Source: Talpa occidentalis
Taxonomy: Eukaryota > Chordata > Mammalia > Eulipotyphla > Talpidae
DNA length: 64,000 nt
Assembly: GCF_014898055.3 (NCBI RefSeq)
Contig: NW_023601754.1
Location: 52,693,013 to 52,757,012, forward strand
Reading direction: 5' to 3'
The position numbers and the translations under genes are program-made. The first letter of the stretch is position 1. Each line of letters begins with the position of its first letter. Shown piece by piece: positions 22,076-34,000 of this stretch. Under the pieces are notes generated by a model, which searched no databases, was not told the origin of the DNA, and saw only the letters and a program-made list of their open reading frames with translations.

Positions 22076-25000
22076 GTGAGCCACCCCGCCCCGCTGCGCT
22101 GGGAGCCGAGGCACCCCAGGGCGCCAGCCAGCTCCAAACCCTCCTATGCCCCTCCTCCACCCGCACATCCCCCCGCCAGGCCAGCTGCACCCCTGCCTGC
22201 TGCCCTCATGCCACTGTGCTGCTAAGCCTCCAGCCACTGAGTGCCTACTATGTGCCAGGCCCTACTGTGTGCCAGGCCCTTCTACCTGCCAGGCGGCGAG
22301 TGCACAGTGAGATTTGAGCCAGTGGGCTCCAGCCAGGGGGGCTCTGCCGCCCCCACCCTGTGCTCTGCGTGATTTTCACCCCAGGCCCCACACTCAGCCT
22401 CAGTTCCTGCATGGGTCAGACCGGGCCCGGCTGAGTTGCCCCCACTCTGCCTGCCATTATCTCTTCTCAATTCATTGCTTTGAAGAGGACCTCTCAGCCC
22501 ACTGCAGACCCTCTGCGGGCTGTGGGCTGCCTGAAAGTGTGGCCCTCGAAAGGAAAAAGCCAGCTGACCCACGGGGACAGTCACGGGCACCTCTCACCCC
22601 AGCGGGGCCCGGGGACCAGCACCTCTCAGTTCACTGTCACTGGGACAAGACTGGGGGCCGGGAACTGGCCCTTGACAGGTCACCAGGACACACCCTCTGC
22701 CCTTGTCTCCCCATGGCAAACAGGGCTGCTGAGACGCTTGTGCCCTTTGGAAAATGCTGTTCTGATCGGGAAACCGAATCCACAGCCTAAACATGTCGTA
22801 GATGGCCTGACCCCTGGATTGTCGTGTCCTCAGCCCGGGGTCCCCGCACGCCCCCAGCGTGGCCGGTGGGGCTGTGTCCACGGCAGAAAGCCTGGAGCCT
22901 CTGGCCAGCGGCCTCCGGGGGTTGACCCAGTTTCGGCGGGTTGCCCTGGGTGACGGCTCTTTGTGAGAAGCGTGAGCGGCTGCTGGGGCCTCGCCGCCCG
23001 ACGCTCCTGCCCCATGTGCGGGTCCTTTGTGGCAGCCGCAGGGACGCGCAGGACATGCCCTCTGCGGCACACTGAACCGTGAAGGGTGCGCTAGGAACCC
23101 GCGTCTGTCTCCAGATCCCCTTGTTCTGCCCAGTGCTGCTCAGGGCGTCCTTGGAGCCGGGCGCTGAGTCTCATGTCTGTGTCCAGCTCTCGGCCGGGGC
23201 ATGAGGTACAGGGACCCCTGGCCCCAGGCCGGGTGCTGAGAACGAACCCCCCCTCAGCCCGTCCTCCCGCCCCTCCTGGGCGTGGGGTGGACCAGGACAT
23301 GCTGCACCCAGCCTGCGAGGCTGCCACCCCCTCCCCAGCCCCCGACAGCCCCGTGCGTGCCCCAGCCACCCGCCGTCCACCATCCGCTCAAGCTCTGTCT
23401 AGACACCAGGACATGTGGAGCCACCCCGTCCTCTGCATTTTCGGGGTGCCGGGCTGGGGACGCGAGCCGTGCTTCTCCCTGGAATTCCCCCTCTGGCTGG
23501 TTTTGAGTCAGAGCAGCCCTGTCCACCTCCGCCCTGGCAGGTGGCCACCCTGCCCCAGTGGGTGCCTGGCCCAGCCAGGCTCTACATCCGTGTGGGTCCC
23601 GGGGGTTAGTCTCCCAGTTCAACTCACCAGTACCTGGTGGCAGGAGCTGTGGGGGCGGCCAAGGGGCTCGGGCGTCCCATGGAAGCTGGCACCTCCTGGG
23701 CTCTAGGCAGCATGTCCGCGTGGTTGGGTCCAGAGTCCAGCAGGAATGGGTGTGCCTGGGGCACTGCCCTGGTCACAGGGACAGAGCTGGCCTTGCCTAG
23801 CAATCCCAGGCACCCTCACTCCGCCAGGGGTGGGGCAGGAGAAGCAGCGGAAGGTCCCTAAGGTGTCACTGGAAGGCACCTGGGAACTCAGCCTGTGACC
23901 CTGGAGAGGGACGCAGGGCTGGGTCAGGTCCCCGTGGGGACAGGCTGCCTGTTGAACAAAACTCTTGAGAGCCCAGAGTTTCCACCTGGCCCAGGGACCC
24001 AGGACTGGGAGGGGGCCCCGGGCTCCTGCCTCCCTGACAGCTGCTCCCCGTGGACATCAGGCCTTGCTGGTTTCCAAAGGCAGTTTATGGAGCACACTGG
24101 GCGCCTCTGCTGCACCTGCGCACAGTAGGACAGGACTTGAACTCACCCAAACCAGCAGCTGTGGTCAGTGGCCCTTGCTTTCCCTGGACCTTGGTGGGGT
24201 CCAGGGGCCTGGGAGCCCACATGGGGGACATTCCCATTCTCGGGGTGCTGCGATGTTCAGGCAGAGTGTTCCTGGTTGGTTGTGGGCGCCATTGACTCAC
24301 TAAAAAATATTAGCTCTGGGGGCAGCTGATATAAGTTTTGAATCAAACGGTTTTTCGTAACTGTCGCCCTCGGTGGAGGCTGGAGTGGAGGCCGCGGGGG
24401 GAGGCTGGAGTAGAGGCCGCGGGGTGGGGGGCGGCGAGGCGTGGGGAGGAGGCATCACAGACCAGAAGCTGGAGGCGTGGTGAGCAGAGCTGCTGGAAAG
24501 CTGCCGGCGTGGGGGAGCTGGGGCCGGTGCAAGGCTCCCGCCCTCTCCGGTGGACCCAGTCAGCCCCAGGACAGGAACGACCTCCGGTGCCAGCCGCAGC
24601 ACCTCCTTGGTCCCCCAAAGAAGGTGCCTCCCCGGGGGACGCCGTGTCAGGGCATCTCCCTGGCCAGGGGCAGCCCCTCCCGCCCGGGCTGCTGGGGCTC
24701 CCTCTGCCGCCTCCCCCCTTTGCCAGGCTGCCTCCCCCACCTGCCCGCCCGGGGCGCCGTGGGCAGCCCTCTCAGCCCTGGCCTCCGGGCGCAGCCCTCC
24801 TGCCCGCTGGCGTCTGCCCGAGCCGCCTCCCCTTCCTTTATGATAAGCTTGTGTTTTGCACGTGGCTGGACGTCTCTGCCTCGTGGGGAAGCTGGCCGGG
24901 CCGGGAGAGGGGCCATCTGGCGAAACTCCTTCCAGGGGTGACCCAGGCCCCCGCCCTCTGAACCCGGCACCTCTCCAAGCCGACAGCACCCCGCCCTCGT

Positions 25001-28000
25001 CCTGTGGGAGGGTCGCGGCGGCCGGGGGGCCCGGTGCCCCGCTGACCACAGCGCTGCACCCCCCGCAGAAGTGCCTGCGCTTCGACCCGGACGCCACGGT
25101 GTGGACGGCCAAGCAGCGCGTGCTCTGCTCCCTGAACCAGAGCCTGAAGGACGTGCTCAACTACGGGCTGTTCCAGCCGGCCAGCGGCGGGCGCGACGGC
25201 AAGTTCCTGGACGAGGAGCGGCTCCTGCGCGAGTACCCGCAGCCGCCCGCGGGCAAGGGCGTGCCCTCGCTGGAGGTAGGCCCCGCCGCCCTGTGCCTGC
25301 AGGCCCTGCCAGGCTCTCCGCCGCCCCGCAGAGCGGGCATGTCTGTCCCTGCACTTCGAGTCAGGCCCTGCTCTGCCTGGGGGCTCCTGCTTGTGCTTGG
25401 GGTGGCCAGCGGCTGGCCAGCTGGCCGGGGGGGCCCCCTGCTTTCTGTTCTCTCTGGGGCCTGGTGGGTGGCACAGCCGTTGGACCTCTGGAGTGGGAGA
25501 TACAGGCATGGGCAGCCTCAGGCATGTCCCTGGGGAGCGGGTTCCGCCCTGCATGCTGCCCCAGATGTCCATGCCAGGCTCCCACACCTGCCGAGCCGCT
25601 GCGGTGGCCGTGATGGGGCCGTTTCTCGGCACACTGCCGCGAGTGGTGGTGGCTGTAGTGGGCCGGAGGGGGGCCCCGTGGGTCCTACCACCTCTGGATG
25701 CTGGAGGCCTCACAGCGGGCAGAGGCCTCCCCTTCTGCCCGTGCCAGCCCTGGTGGGCACTGTGAGGCTGGGCCGACCAGATCCCACAGAGGGGCTCCTG
25801 CGGGAGGGGCAGGGTCGGGGGGACGGCAGGGAGCAGCGGCCACCTCGTGGCAGTGGGGGCTTGGGCTGTGCCAACCTGAGCGCTCATTGGTGCCAGCGAG
25901 AGGCCCCTGGTGGGGGTTCTGGGCATGGCCGGCATGTCCAGGATGGTCCTTTCTGGCCTCGTGAAGAGCTGGGGCCCGCTGAGGGTGGCCATCAAGCGCC
26001 CTGCTGGCCCCTCTTAGCCAGGGCCTTGCTGTGGCCTGGCTGGGGAGGGCTTGTGTCCTGAGCTCCCTCCCCGCAGCCACACCAGGCCACTGGCGGCCGC
26101 AGAGAAGCCCCCTGCTGCCCACCTCCCTGGGTGGAGGGGCCCTGGCCCTAGCAGAGCCTCGTGTCTGGAGGCAGCCGCTGGTGCACACGCCCTCGGCCTT
26201 TCTGGGTTCAGCCGGGTGACGGGCGGGGGGCACACCTCCGGGGCCGCGTGGCTGCTGAACGCTGGGCTGGGGGGCGGGGAGGGCCCGGGTGCGGGAAGGG
26301 CCTGGCGCGAGGTGTGGCAGCTTCCTGGGCCGACACAGGGCGGTGTCCGGCAGGTCAGGAGGCAGCTGCTGGCCCCGCTCGGCGGGGGAGGGGCGGCTCC
26401 GGGGCCTTCTGATGTCAGCACTTAAAAAATCAGGTTTCGGTCCCTGCAGCCAAGGAGTTTCGCCTGTTGTCAGAGACTCTTTTGTTTGGCCTGGAGGGGA
26501 CCGGAGAGACGGGGCCTCAGTGGGAATGCGGTCGGGATTAGCTCTGTTTCGGGGTAGCTCATGCCAGGCGTCCCCTCCCCGGCGTGTTAAGCCGAGTGGA
26601 CGGAACAGGTCTGCCCAGGGGCTCTGCCAGCCGGGTCACGGCTGGACCCGGGCTCCCCGAGGCCACTGTTTTCTCCACGCGACACACAAGGAACCAGTCG
26701 CCAGGGGCCAGCCTGGAGCTGCTCACCTGCCGGAGAGCTGGGGCACCCCCCCCCCGGGCCCCCCGGCCTGCGTGTCCCCCGCCCCTTTTCCTAGGACGGT
26801 TCCTGACCCGGCTGAGGAGGGTGTTTCCTCCCTCGGTGTTTGGGTTCTCCGCGTCTCTTTCCGACTGTTACAGGGCAGGGTGAGGGGCACCCCAGGGACC
26901 CCCAAACCCGCCCACTCTAAATAAGTTCTGCGTCCGCCGCGTCAAGACAGAACGCGCTCTGGCGCGGAAGCCCTTCCGCGGGAAGGGCCTCGAGTCCGAC
27001 TTGTGTGCGACACAGACGCGGGGGCGGGGAGGCCTGGAGTCTCAGATCCAGCCCCCGAAGCTGCCCACCCGCTCGTGGGCAGATGTCAGCGCGACAGGGT
27101 CGGCCCCCAGCAGGGCCGCTGAGGCCCGAGGGCTGCCCCACCTAAGGCACCGCCTGTGGGGCCCACGGGGGAGGGCAGCATGGCCAGACAATTCCAGAAG
27201 GAAAAGTGCCAAATCGAAATGAAGGTCAGCGCTGCCGTTGCTCCCCTCCCGCTGCGGCCAGGCCAGGGCCCAGACCCCGTGCTCCCCGCACGGCCTGCGG
27301 CCTCCCCGGCTCCCCGTCCTTCCTTCCCTCACGGGCTCCTCCCCAGCTTCTCCCCGCTCAGCCGCACCCTCCCTTGGGTGGGGCGGGGAACCTGGAGCCC
27401 CCCATTTCCTGGAACCCCCTGTTACACGACCTCAGCCCTCCCGCTGCAGGGCCCGAGGGGCTCTCGGGCGTCCCGGGCTCGGGCCGGACCCGCCAGCTGC
27501 AGCGGCGCTGGGCCCTGGAGCAGCCAGGGGCCCGGGGCGTGTCCGCCGAGCTAGACGTAGGCCCTCACTCGCCCCCTTTCCTGTTTCGGTGCCAGTTTCG
27601 ATACAAGAAGCGGGTGTATAAACAGGCCACCCTGGACGAGAAGCAGCTGGCCAGGCTCCACACGAAGGTGAGAGGCACGGGTGTCCCCCGCCCTGCTCGG
27701 CCCGCTCTTCCCCCCACCCCCCGTGTCCCAGAGCTCTCGGCTGGGTGGGGGCTCCTTCCTGGCGAGCGGGTGGCCCCACGCGCCCCTGCCGGTGAGAGGG
27801 GGCCTGGAGTGCAGGGGTCGGCCCCTGGAGCGCCCAAGGCCCTCCCGCCATCCCCGAGGCCAAGGTGCAGCCGGGAGTCCTGGTCACTGGAGGAGCTGGG
27901 CGGCCTGGCACCGGTTTCTGCCCTCGCGCGGCCGGGGTTAACTGCAAAGGACCGAACTCCAGGGAGCTGCCCTGTCTGCTGCTCGGGGCCCAGAGACCTC

Positions 28001-31000
28001 AACCACACCCCGGCCTCGCTGGCCGGAGATGGGCCCTGGGGGCAGCGGGTCTCCAAAGAGACACAGGGGGCTGGTCCTCCGGGAAGGGGCGGCTCTCAGA
28101 AGGCCGCGCTGGGCCCCAGAGGCAGCGCCCCACTTGGCAAGCCCTGGTCATCGGGGGCCAGCGCCTGCAGGGAAGCCAGCGGCCACCTGCTGGCCCAAAG
28201 ATGTCTCCTGTAAAGACTTCCTTGGGGTTTTGCTTTTCCCTTTAGACTAACTTGAAGAAATGCATGGACCACATCCAGCACCGGTCAGTGGAGAAGATCG
28301 TCAAGATGCTGGAGCGAGGCCTGGACCCGAATTTCCACGACCTGGACACTGGAGGTGGGTGCTGGTGGGGGGCCGGGGAACGTGGCCACAGCGTTCAGCC
28401 GAGACGGACTCCGTCACAGGTGACCCCAGTAGTCCCAAAGTGCAAGGTCTCCATGAGTGATTTGCTGCGTTCTTTCTGGCTCCGGGAGCACGGCCACCTC
28501 ATTTCTACGGAGTTTTTTGAGTATTTCCAGATGCCCCCCCACGCCCCCAATAACCTACCAAACAGGCACGTCCCGGGAGGAGGGGCTGTGGTCAGGCCTG
28601 CCCAAGTTCACCCCTCGCTGTAGTCGTGGAAGGGCTGCCTGGGCCCGTGAGTGCGGCAGGCGTTGAGCCCGGCTTTGCTCTCACCGCGGAGCCTTAGCCC
28701 CAGCAGCCGCGGGCATGGTGGGCGCTCGGGCACGGTGTGGGCAGGGGAGGGAGAGGCAGGGAGGGGGAGACGGGCCCTGGGAGCCAGGCCCACAGGCAGG
28801 CGTCTTGCTCCCCCTGCTGGACTCAGGCCCTCTGCGGGCAGGTCCCTAATTATTTTCGGACCAACCAGTCTGGGGTCCTAAGCCCCCCCCACACCCTGTC
28901 ATCTGTGTCCCTGCGCTGGGCTGTGTGTTTTCCGGCCTCTCTGGGCTGCACGGGGGTGCCGGGCCGGGAAGCGGGGCGCCCGCCCCTCTGGACTGCGTGC
29001 GTGGAGATAATTGAGTCCCGGAGGAGGGCTGTCGCTTACAGCAGAGCGGCCAGCGCTGCCACCAGAGCCTGCAGCCGTGCGGCAGAGATGCCGTCGGCCT
29101 GGGAGCTGCTCTGCGCGGAGCCCCGGCGAGCCCGGTGCTGGCTGGCATGGCAGACGCCCTTGCAGGGAACGGGGTCAGCTGGGCCGGCCCGAGCCCAGCT
29201 GGAAGGCAGGGCAGGCCCGGACGGGAGCCGGCTCCGCAAGGCAGGGCCCAGCGCTTGGTGCCTGAGCCGCCTGCCGCCGCATGGGGTGTCCACGCGCAGA
29301 CTCAGCTCCAGCCGGTTTCCAGGGCGCCAGAGCCCTCGGCTCCCCAGCCCCCCGCTCCCCGTCCAGAGCCGCGTCCCCACACTCCCCACGGCCCAATTAG
29401 AGTGTTCCGCGGGCAGGCGGGCCCCGGAGGCCCAGCAGGCCTCCCCTGGGCTGGTACCAAGATGGGCCCTGGTGGATGGCCGTGCCCACTGCCCCTGCAT
29501 CCCACTGTCTCCCGGAGCCCCGGCCACCCCCCCCAAATTCCCCTGAGAGGAGGGCGCCTGCGAGCTGGCAGCCGTGGGGGGCCCGTGGGGCCTCGACAGC
29601 GTCAGCGTGTGGGGTCTGGAGACACACGCCATCTCGCCCAGGGAGGCCCAGGGAGGTCAGGCCGTGGCTCATGCAGACACGCCTGTTTCCGGGAAAGCCC
29701 GCGGGGCCGGTTATCTCAGAGTCCCCCGCTCGCGCCCCCCACGCCCACAGGAGGAGTGAAGTGAGTCCTAAAGCAGCCCACGGCCATGAGTAAGGGGTGG
29801 GGTGGTCCCCCCGGGCGCAGCATGGCCACCCGGCCAGGAGCCAGCTGATGGGGAGGCGCCCGCCTGGGGCCGCGTGAACTGTGGGTGGCGCTGTGTGCAC
29901 GTCTCTGGGCCCCTGACCTTTGCCCCTGGCCACAGCTGGGCAGCAGCACCCTGGCCTGGGCCTCGGGCTCCCCGCAAGTGGCTGCATGGGCACAGGGGCG
30001 CCGGGACTGTGGTCTTGGGGGTGGCTCCTGTCCTGTGCAGATGCTGGGAGGGGTGAATCCAGGTTGCTCCCCTCGGCTGCCTCGTGCTGGAGGGGGACTC
30101 TCTGCTTGGATATTGCGGGGGTCCGCTGGGGAGGGGGTGCTTAGGTTACCAGAGGGGGGCGGAATGCCCTCGTTTGCAGTTCACAGCGCTGGTCTCTGAG
30201 ATGCAGCCAGCCAGGAAGGCGGCTGGGGGCAGGGCAGCACGCTAGCCCCACAATGCCAGGGGGGCAGGCTCAGACCCAGACGGAGCAGGCACCTTCCCGA
30301 CCCAGACTGTGGGGCTGTGTCGTTCCATCGGTCCTGGGAGGATAACTCTGCTCAGACGGAGCAAGTCCGCGTGTGCTGCCCCGCCCCACCTGGCCGCCCA
30401 CGTCCCTGCCTGCCACGTGCCACTTCCTGACCGCCGGTGGCAGCTCAGAGCCAGGCGCTGTCCTGTCTCTGTCCCTGCTGCCTGCACACCTCACCCACTG
30501 GACTGAAGACCAGCGGGCGTCTGCCTCTCGCGCCTTTAGCTGTGCCCCTGACCCACTGCTCCCCCATGGGGAACCCATGTGTACCCCTGACCCACTGCTC
30601 CCCGAGGGAGATGCACAGCAGGGCCCCTCTGCACTCACAGCCCGCAGCACCATCCCCCGACACCCTGCCTGTCCTGCCCGCTCCGCCATCACCCCGGGGG
30701 GCTCTGCCGTTGTCGCCTGTGGCCCGCGGGGGCCCTGGGCTCAGGGAGCTGCTGCAGCTCGCACTGGAGGTTGAACCTGGTGGGGGGTGCGCTGCCATGG
30801 GCGCCCTCCCCGGGGCTAGTTCTCAAGGGCAGTGTCGCGCCCCGCAGAGACACCCTTGACCTTGGCTGCCCAGCTGGACGACCCAGCGGAGGTGATGAAA
30901 GCGCTCAGGAACGGCGGGGCCCACCTGGACTTCCGCGCCAAGGACGGGATGACCGCCCTGCACAAGGCCGCCCGCGCCAGGAACCAGGTGGCCCTGAAGG

Positions 31001-34000
31001 TGCGGAGCCGTCCCCACCGTGGGGCCACATCCCCTGCCCTGGCACCTGCCCTCCGGGGATTTGGGATGTGGGTGGGCGGGCTGTGTCCAGGCGGCTGGGA
31101 GGGGCTGGGGTCCTGACCCTCTGCTCTGACCGGCTGGCTCTGGGCCGCGCTGTTGGGCCTGACGACATCTGACTTCCCTAGACCCTCTTGGAGCTGGGCG
31201 CGTCCCCTGACTACAAGGACAGCTACGGGCTCACCCCGCTGTACCACACGGCCATCGTCGGGGGCGACCCCTACTGCTGCGAGCTGCTTCTGCACGAGCA
31301 CGCGGCCGTGTGCTGCAGGGACGAGAACGGCTGGCACGAGATCCACCAGGTAGGCGGCGCGCTGCCCCCGCCGGACCCGCGCCGCGCCAGTCCCCCTCCC
31401 CAGGCGGAGCCGGGGCCACTGGGCCAAGCTGCTGCGTCTCTGCAAGGCGATGGTCAGCTGGAGCTGGGGTGCAGGACCCCTTTGTAGGAGCGTGAGCGTG
31501 GGCACGCCCTTGATGGGGCATGGGGGCTGGGAGCCCTCGGTGGAGGGGGGTGGGGGGACTCCGTGGTGTGGAAGCTCTGATGGGGCATGGAACCAGCTGC
31601 TTTCTGGATGTGGGTGACCCGGCAGTGCAGGGGTCCCAGATCCGCCCGGCGCCGCTGGACTCGGGGTGATGGCACATGTGGGCGAGACCCCAAGCCCACC
31701 AAGGCCTCGGGCAGGTCTCCCAGGCCGGAAGCAGGGGTAGCGGGACAGACGAGCATGCAGAGCACACGGCCTCCCGTGGCCAGCACTGCTCGGGCAGAGG
31801 GCCCAGAGGGGCGTTTCGGGGTCAAGTGTGGGTGTGGCTGGGATTTTGGCAAAGGAGGCCCCATGGCCCCCACCCCTGGTGGTGCCTCCAGCGACTCGGG
31901 CCTCGGGAAGGGCGAGCAGCCAGTCTGCTGTCCCCAGGTAGCCTCTGCCCTGTCCAGCGCTGTCACCTGGCTGCTTTGGGACTAGGGGACACAGTGTCCA
32001 GATTGGTCTCTGGAAAATCACCCTGGGCCAGTCTGCGCGGGGCCTCGAGGCCACCATGGTTGAATCCTGCAGCGGCTGGAGACGCGTCTTTTCCCTGAGC
32101 TGCTGCGTTGTTGGGGCTCGGGGGCGCTCAGTCCTGAGCTAGGAGTCTGGGAGCCGGGGCTGAAGCGAGGTGCACATAGGGTTCTCTCCGTGGGGCTGTG
32201 CTGTCTCAGCTCAGGTCCCAGAGCACACCCCGTGGGCACGGAGCTGCGTGCAGGGGCCCGGCGGGGCCAGGGCTGCCGCAGCCTGCTGGCTCGACCCTCC
32301 CCTGCAGGACCCGCTGCAGAGCCCACTCGTGCCGCGTCCCTGTGGGTGTCCAGCAGGTGGCAGTAGTTGCCTAGAGAAGTGCTGGGGGCTGGGGGATGCT
32401 CAGTAGTTGGGGGGACTGGGGTGACCCCACATCTCGTGCAGGCAGTGGGTATGGGAGGAGCCCCCCTTATGTGTTTTCCAAAAAGGACTTTAGAAAAATG
32501 GTTAAGGGGATGCAGGGTCACTGTTAACCCTGATCCTCGTGAGCCCCCCAGTGGCCAGAGGCCACCTCCCCTTCCACAGGACAAGGCCGAGGCCAGCGCC
32601 TCCTGCCCAGGGCTCACAGCCCCGTGTGGTGATTCTCACTGGCTCCAGGAACATCCGGGTCTCTAGGCTGCCCACTCTGGGCCCCTGACCTTTGTCCCTG
32701 GCCCCTGGCCACAGCTGGGCAGCAGCGCCCTGGCCTGGACCTCGGGCTCCCCGCAACTGGCTGCATGGGCACAAGGGCGCTGGGACTGTGGTCTTGGGGG
32801 TGGCTCCTGTCCTGTGCAGATGCTGGGAGGGGTGAATCCAGATTGCTCCCCACAGCTGCCACGTGCTGGAGGGGGACTCGCTGCTTGGATATTGCGGGGG
32901 TCCGCTGGGGAGGGGGTGCTTAGGTTACCAGAGGGGGGCGGAGTGCCCTGGTTTGCATCTCATGGGGCTGGTCTCTGAGGTGGGGAGTGACCACCGGCAT
33001 CTCCTGGCTTTCAAGCCCTGATGGAAGAACTGGGGGTCCCTTTGGATGCCCTGTTAAGCAGCCAGAAAGTCCTCAACCACTGCCAGCCCCGGCTCCCCAA
33101 CCCTGTGCAGACATTGGCAGCCCCAAGGCTCAGGGCGGGGCTGGGGCGGCGCTGCTGGGGCGGGGCGGCTGGGCTGGGGGCTGCTCTGACTCTGGGGACC
33201 CTGCTCCCAGGCCTGCAGGTACGGCCACGTGCAGCACCTGGAGCACCTGCTGTTCTACGGGGCCGACATGGGCGCCCAGAACGCCTCGGGGAACACGGCC
33301 CTGCACATCTGCGCGCTCTACAACCAGGTCAGTGCGCCCGGGGTGGGGCCCCAGCCTGGCCTGGGCGCTGCGTCACAGCCTGCAGCCGGGGTCCAGGGTG
33401 TCGGCTTCCTGTCCCGCCCCGGCCGAGCCAGGGCCGCGTGCCCACCTGCGGGGTGGGGCCACGTGCGGGTGGGGCCCTGGTGTGCCCATGGGCCGGTGCC
33501 GCTGTGGCTCCTCCAGCCTCGGGGCCCCATCTTCAGCTGGGGTCAGGTTTCACCTTCAGAATTTCGGGGACACTCTCGCCACAGGAGGCGTCACCCCACC
33601 TGCTTCTTGGGGGACAACTGTCATCCAGCTGTAGAGAGGAGACTGAGTGGCGGGGGGGGGGGGCGGTTCGCGCAGCCCCGGGCCGCTCGCCGCTGCTCCT
33701 CCGGCTCTCCCGCAGCCCCTGCTCCGGGGGCCGTGCCCAGTCCTCCAGCGGGAGTGGGCCGCAGCCGAACGGGGGCTCTCTCCTGATGAAAGCCAGGCAG
33801 TGGGGTGTGGCACCGCTGGATGGGACCTCCAGATTGAGCGGGGTGCTGGGTGTGCCTCGTGCGCAGGGGAGAACCCCCGAGAGGCCCGGTGCGGCTGGGA
33901 CAGCTGCTCCCGCACGTGCTCCGTGACTCCGGCCTGGGAGGGGGAGGCGGCCTTAAGTTCCCCCCGTAGGTTTCACGTGTGTTTTATCGTGAAAAGGGGA

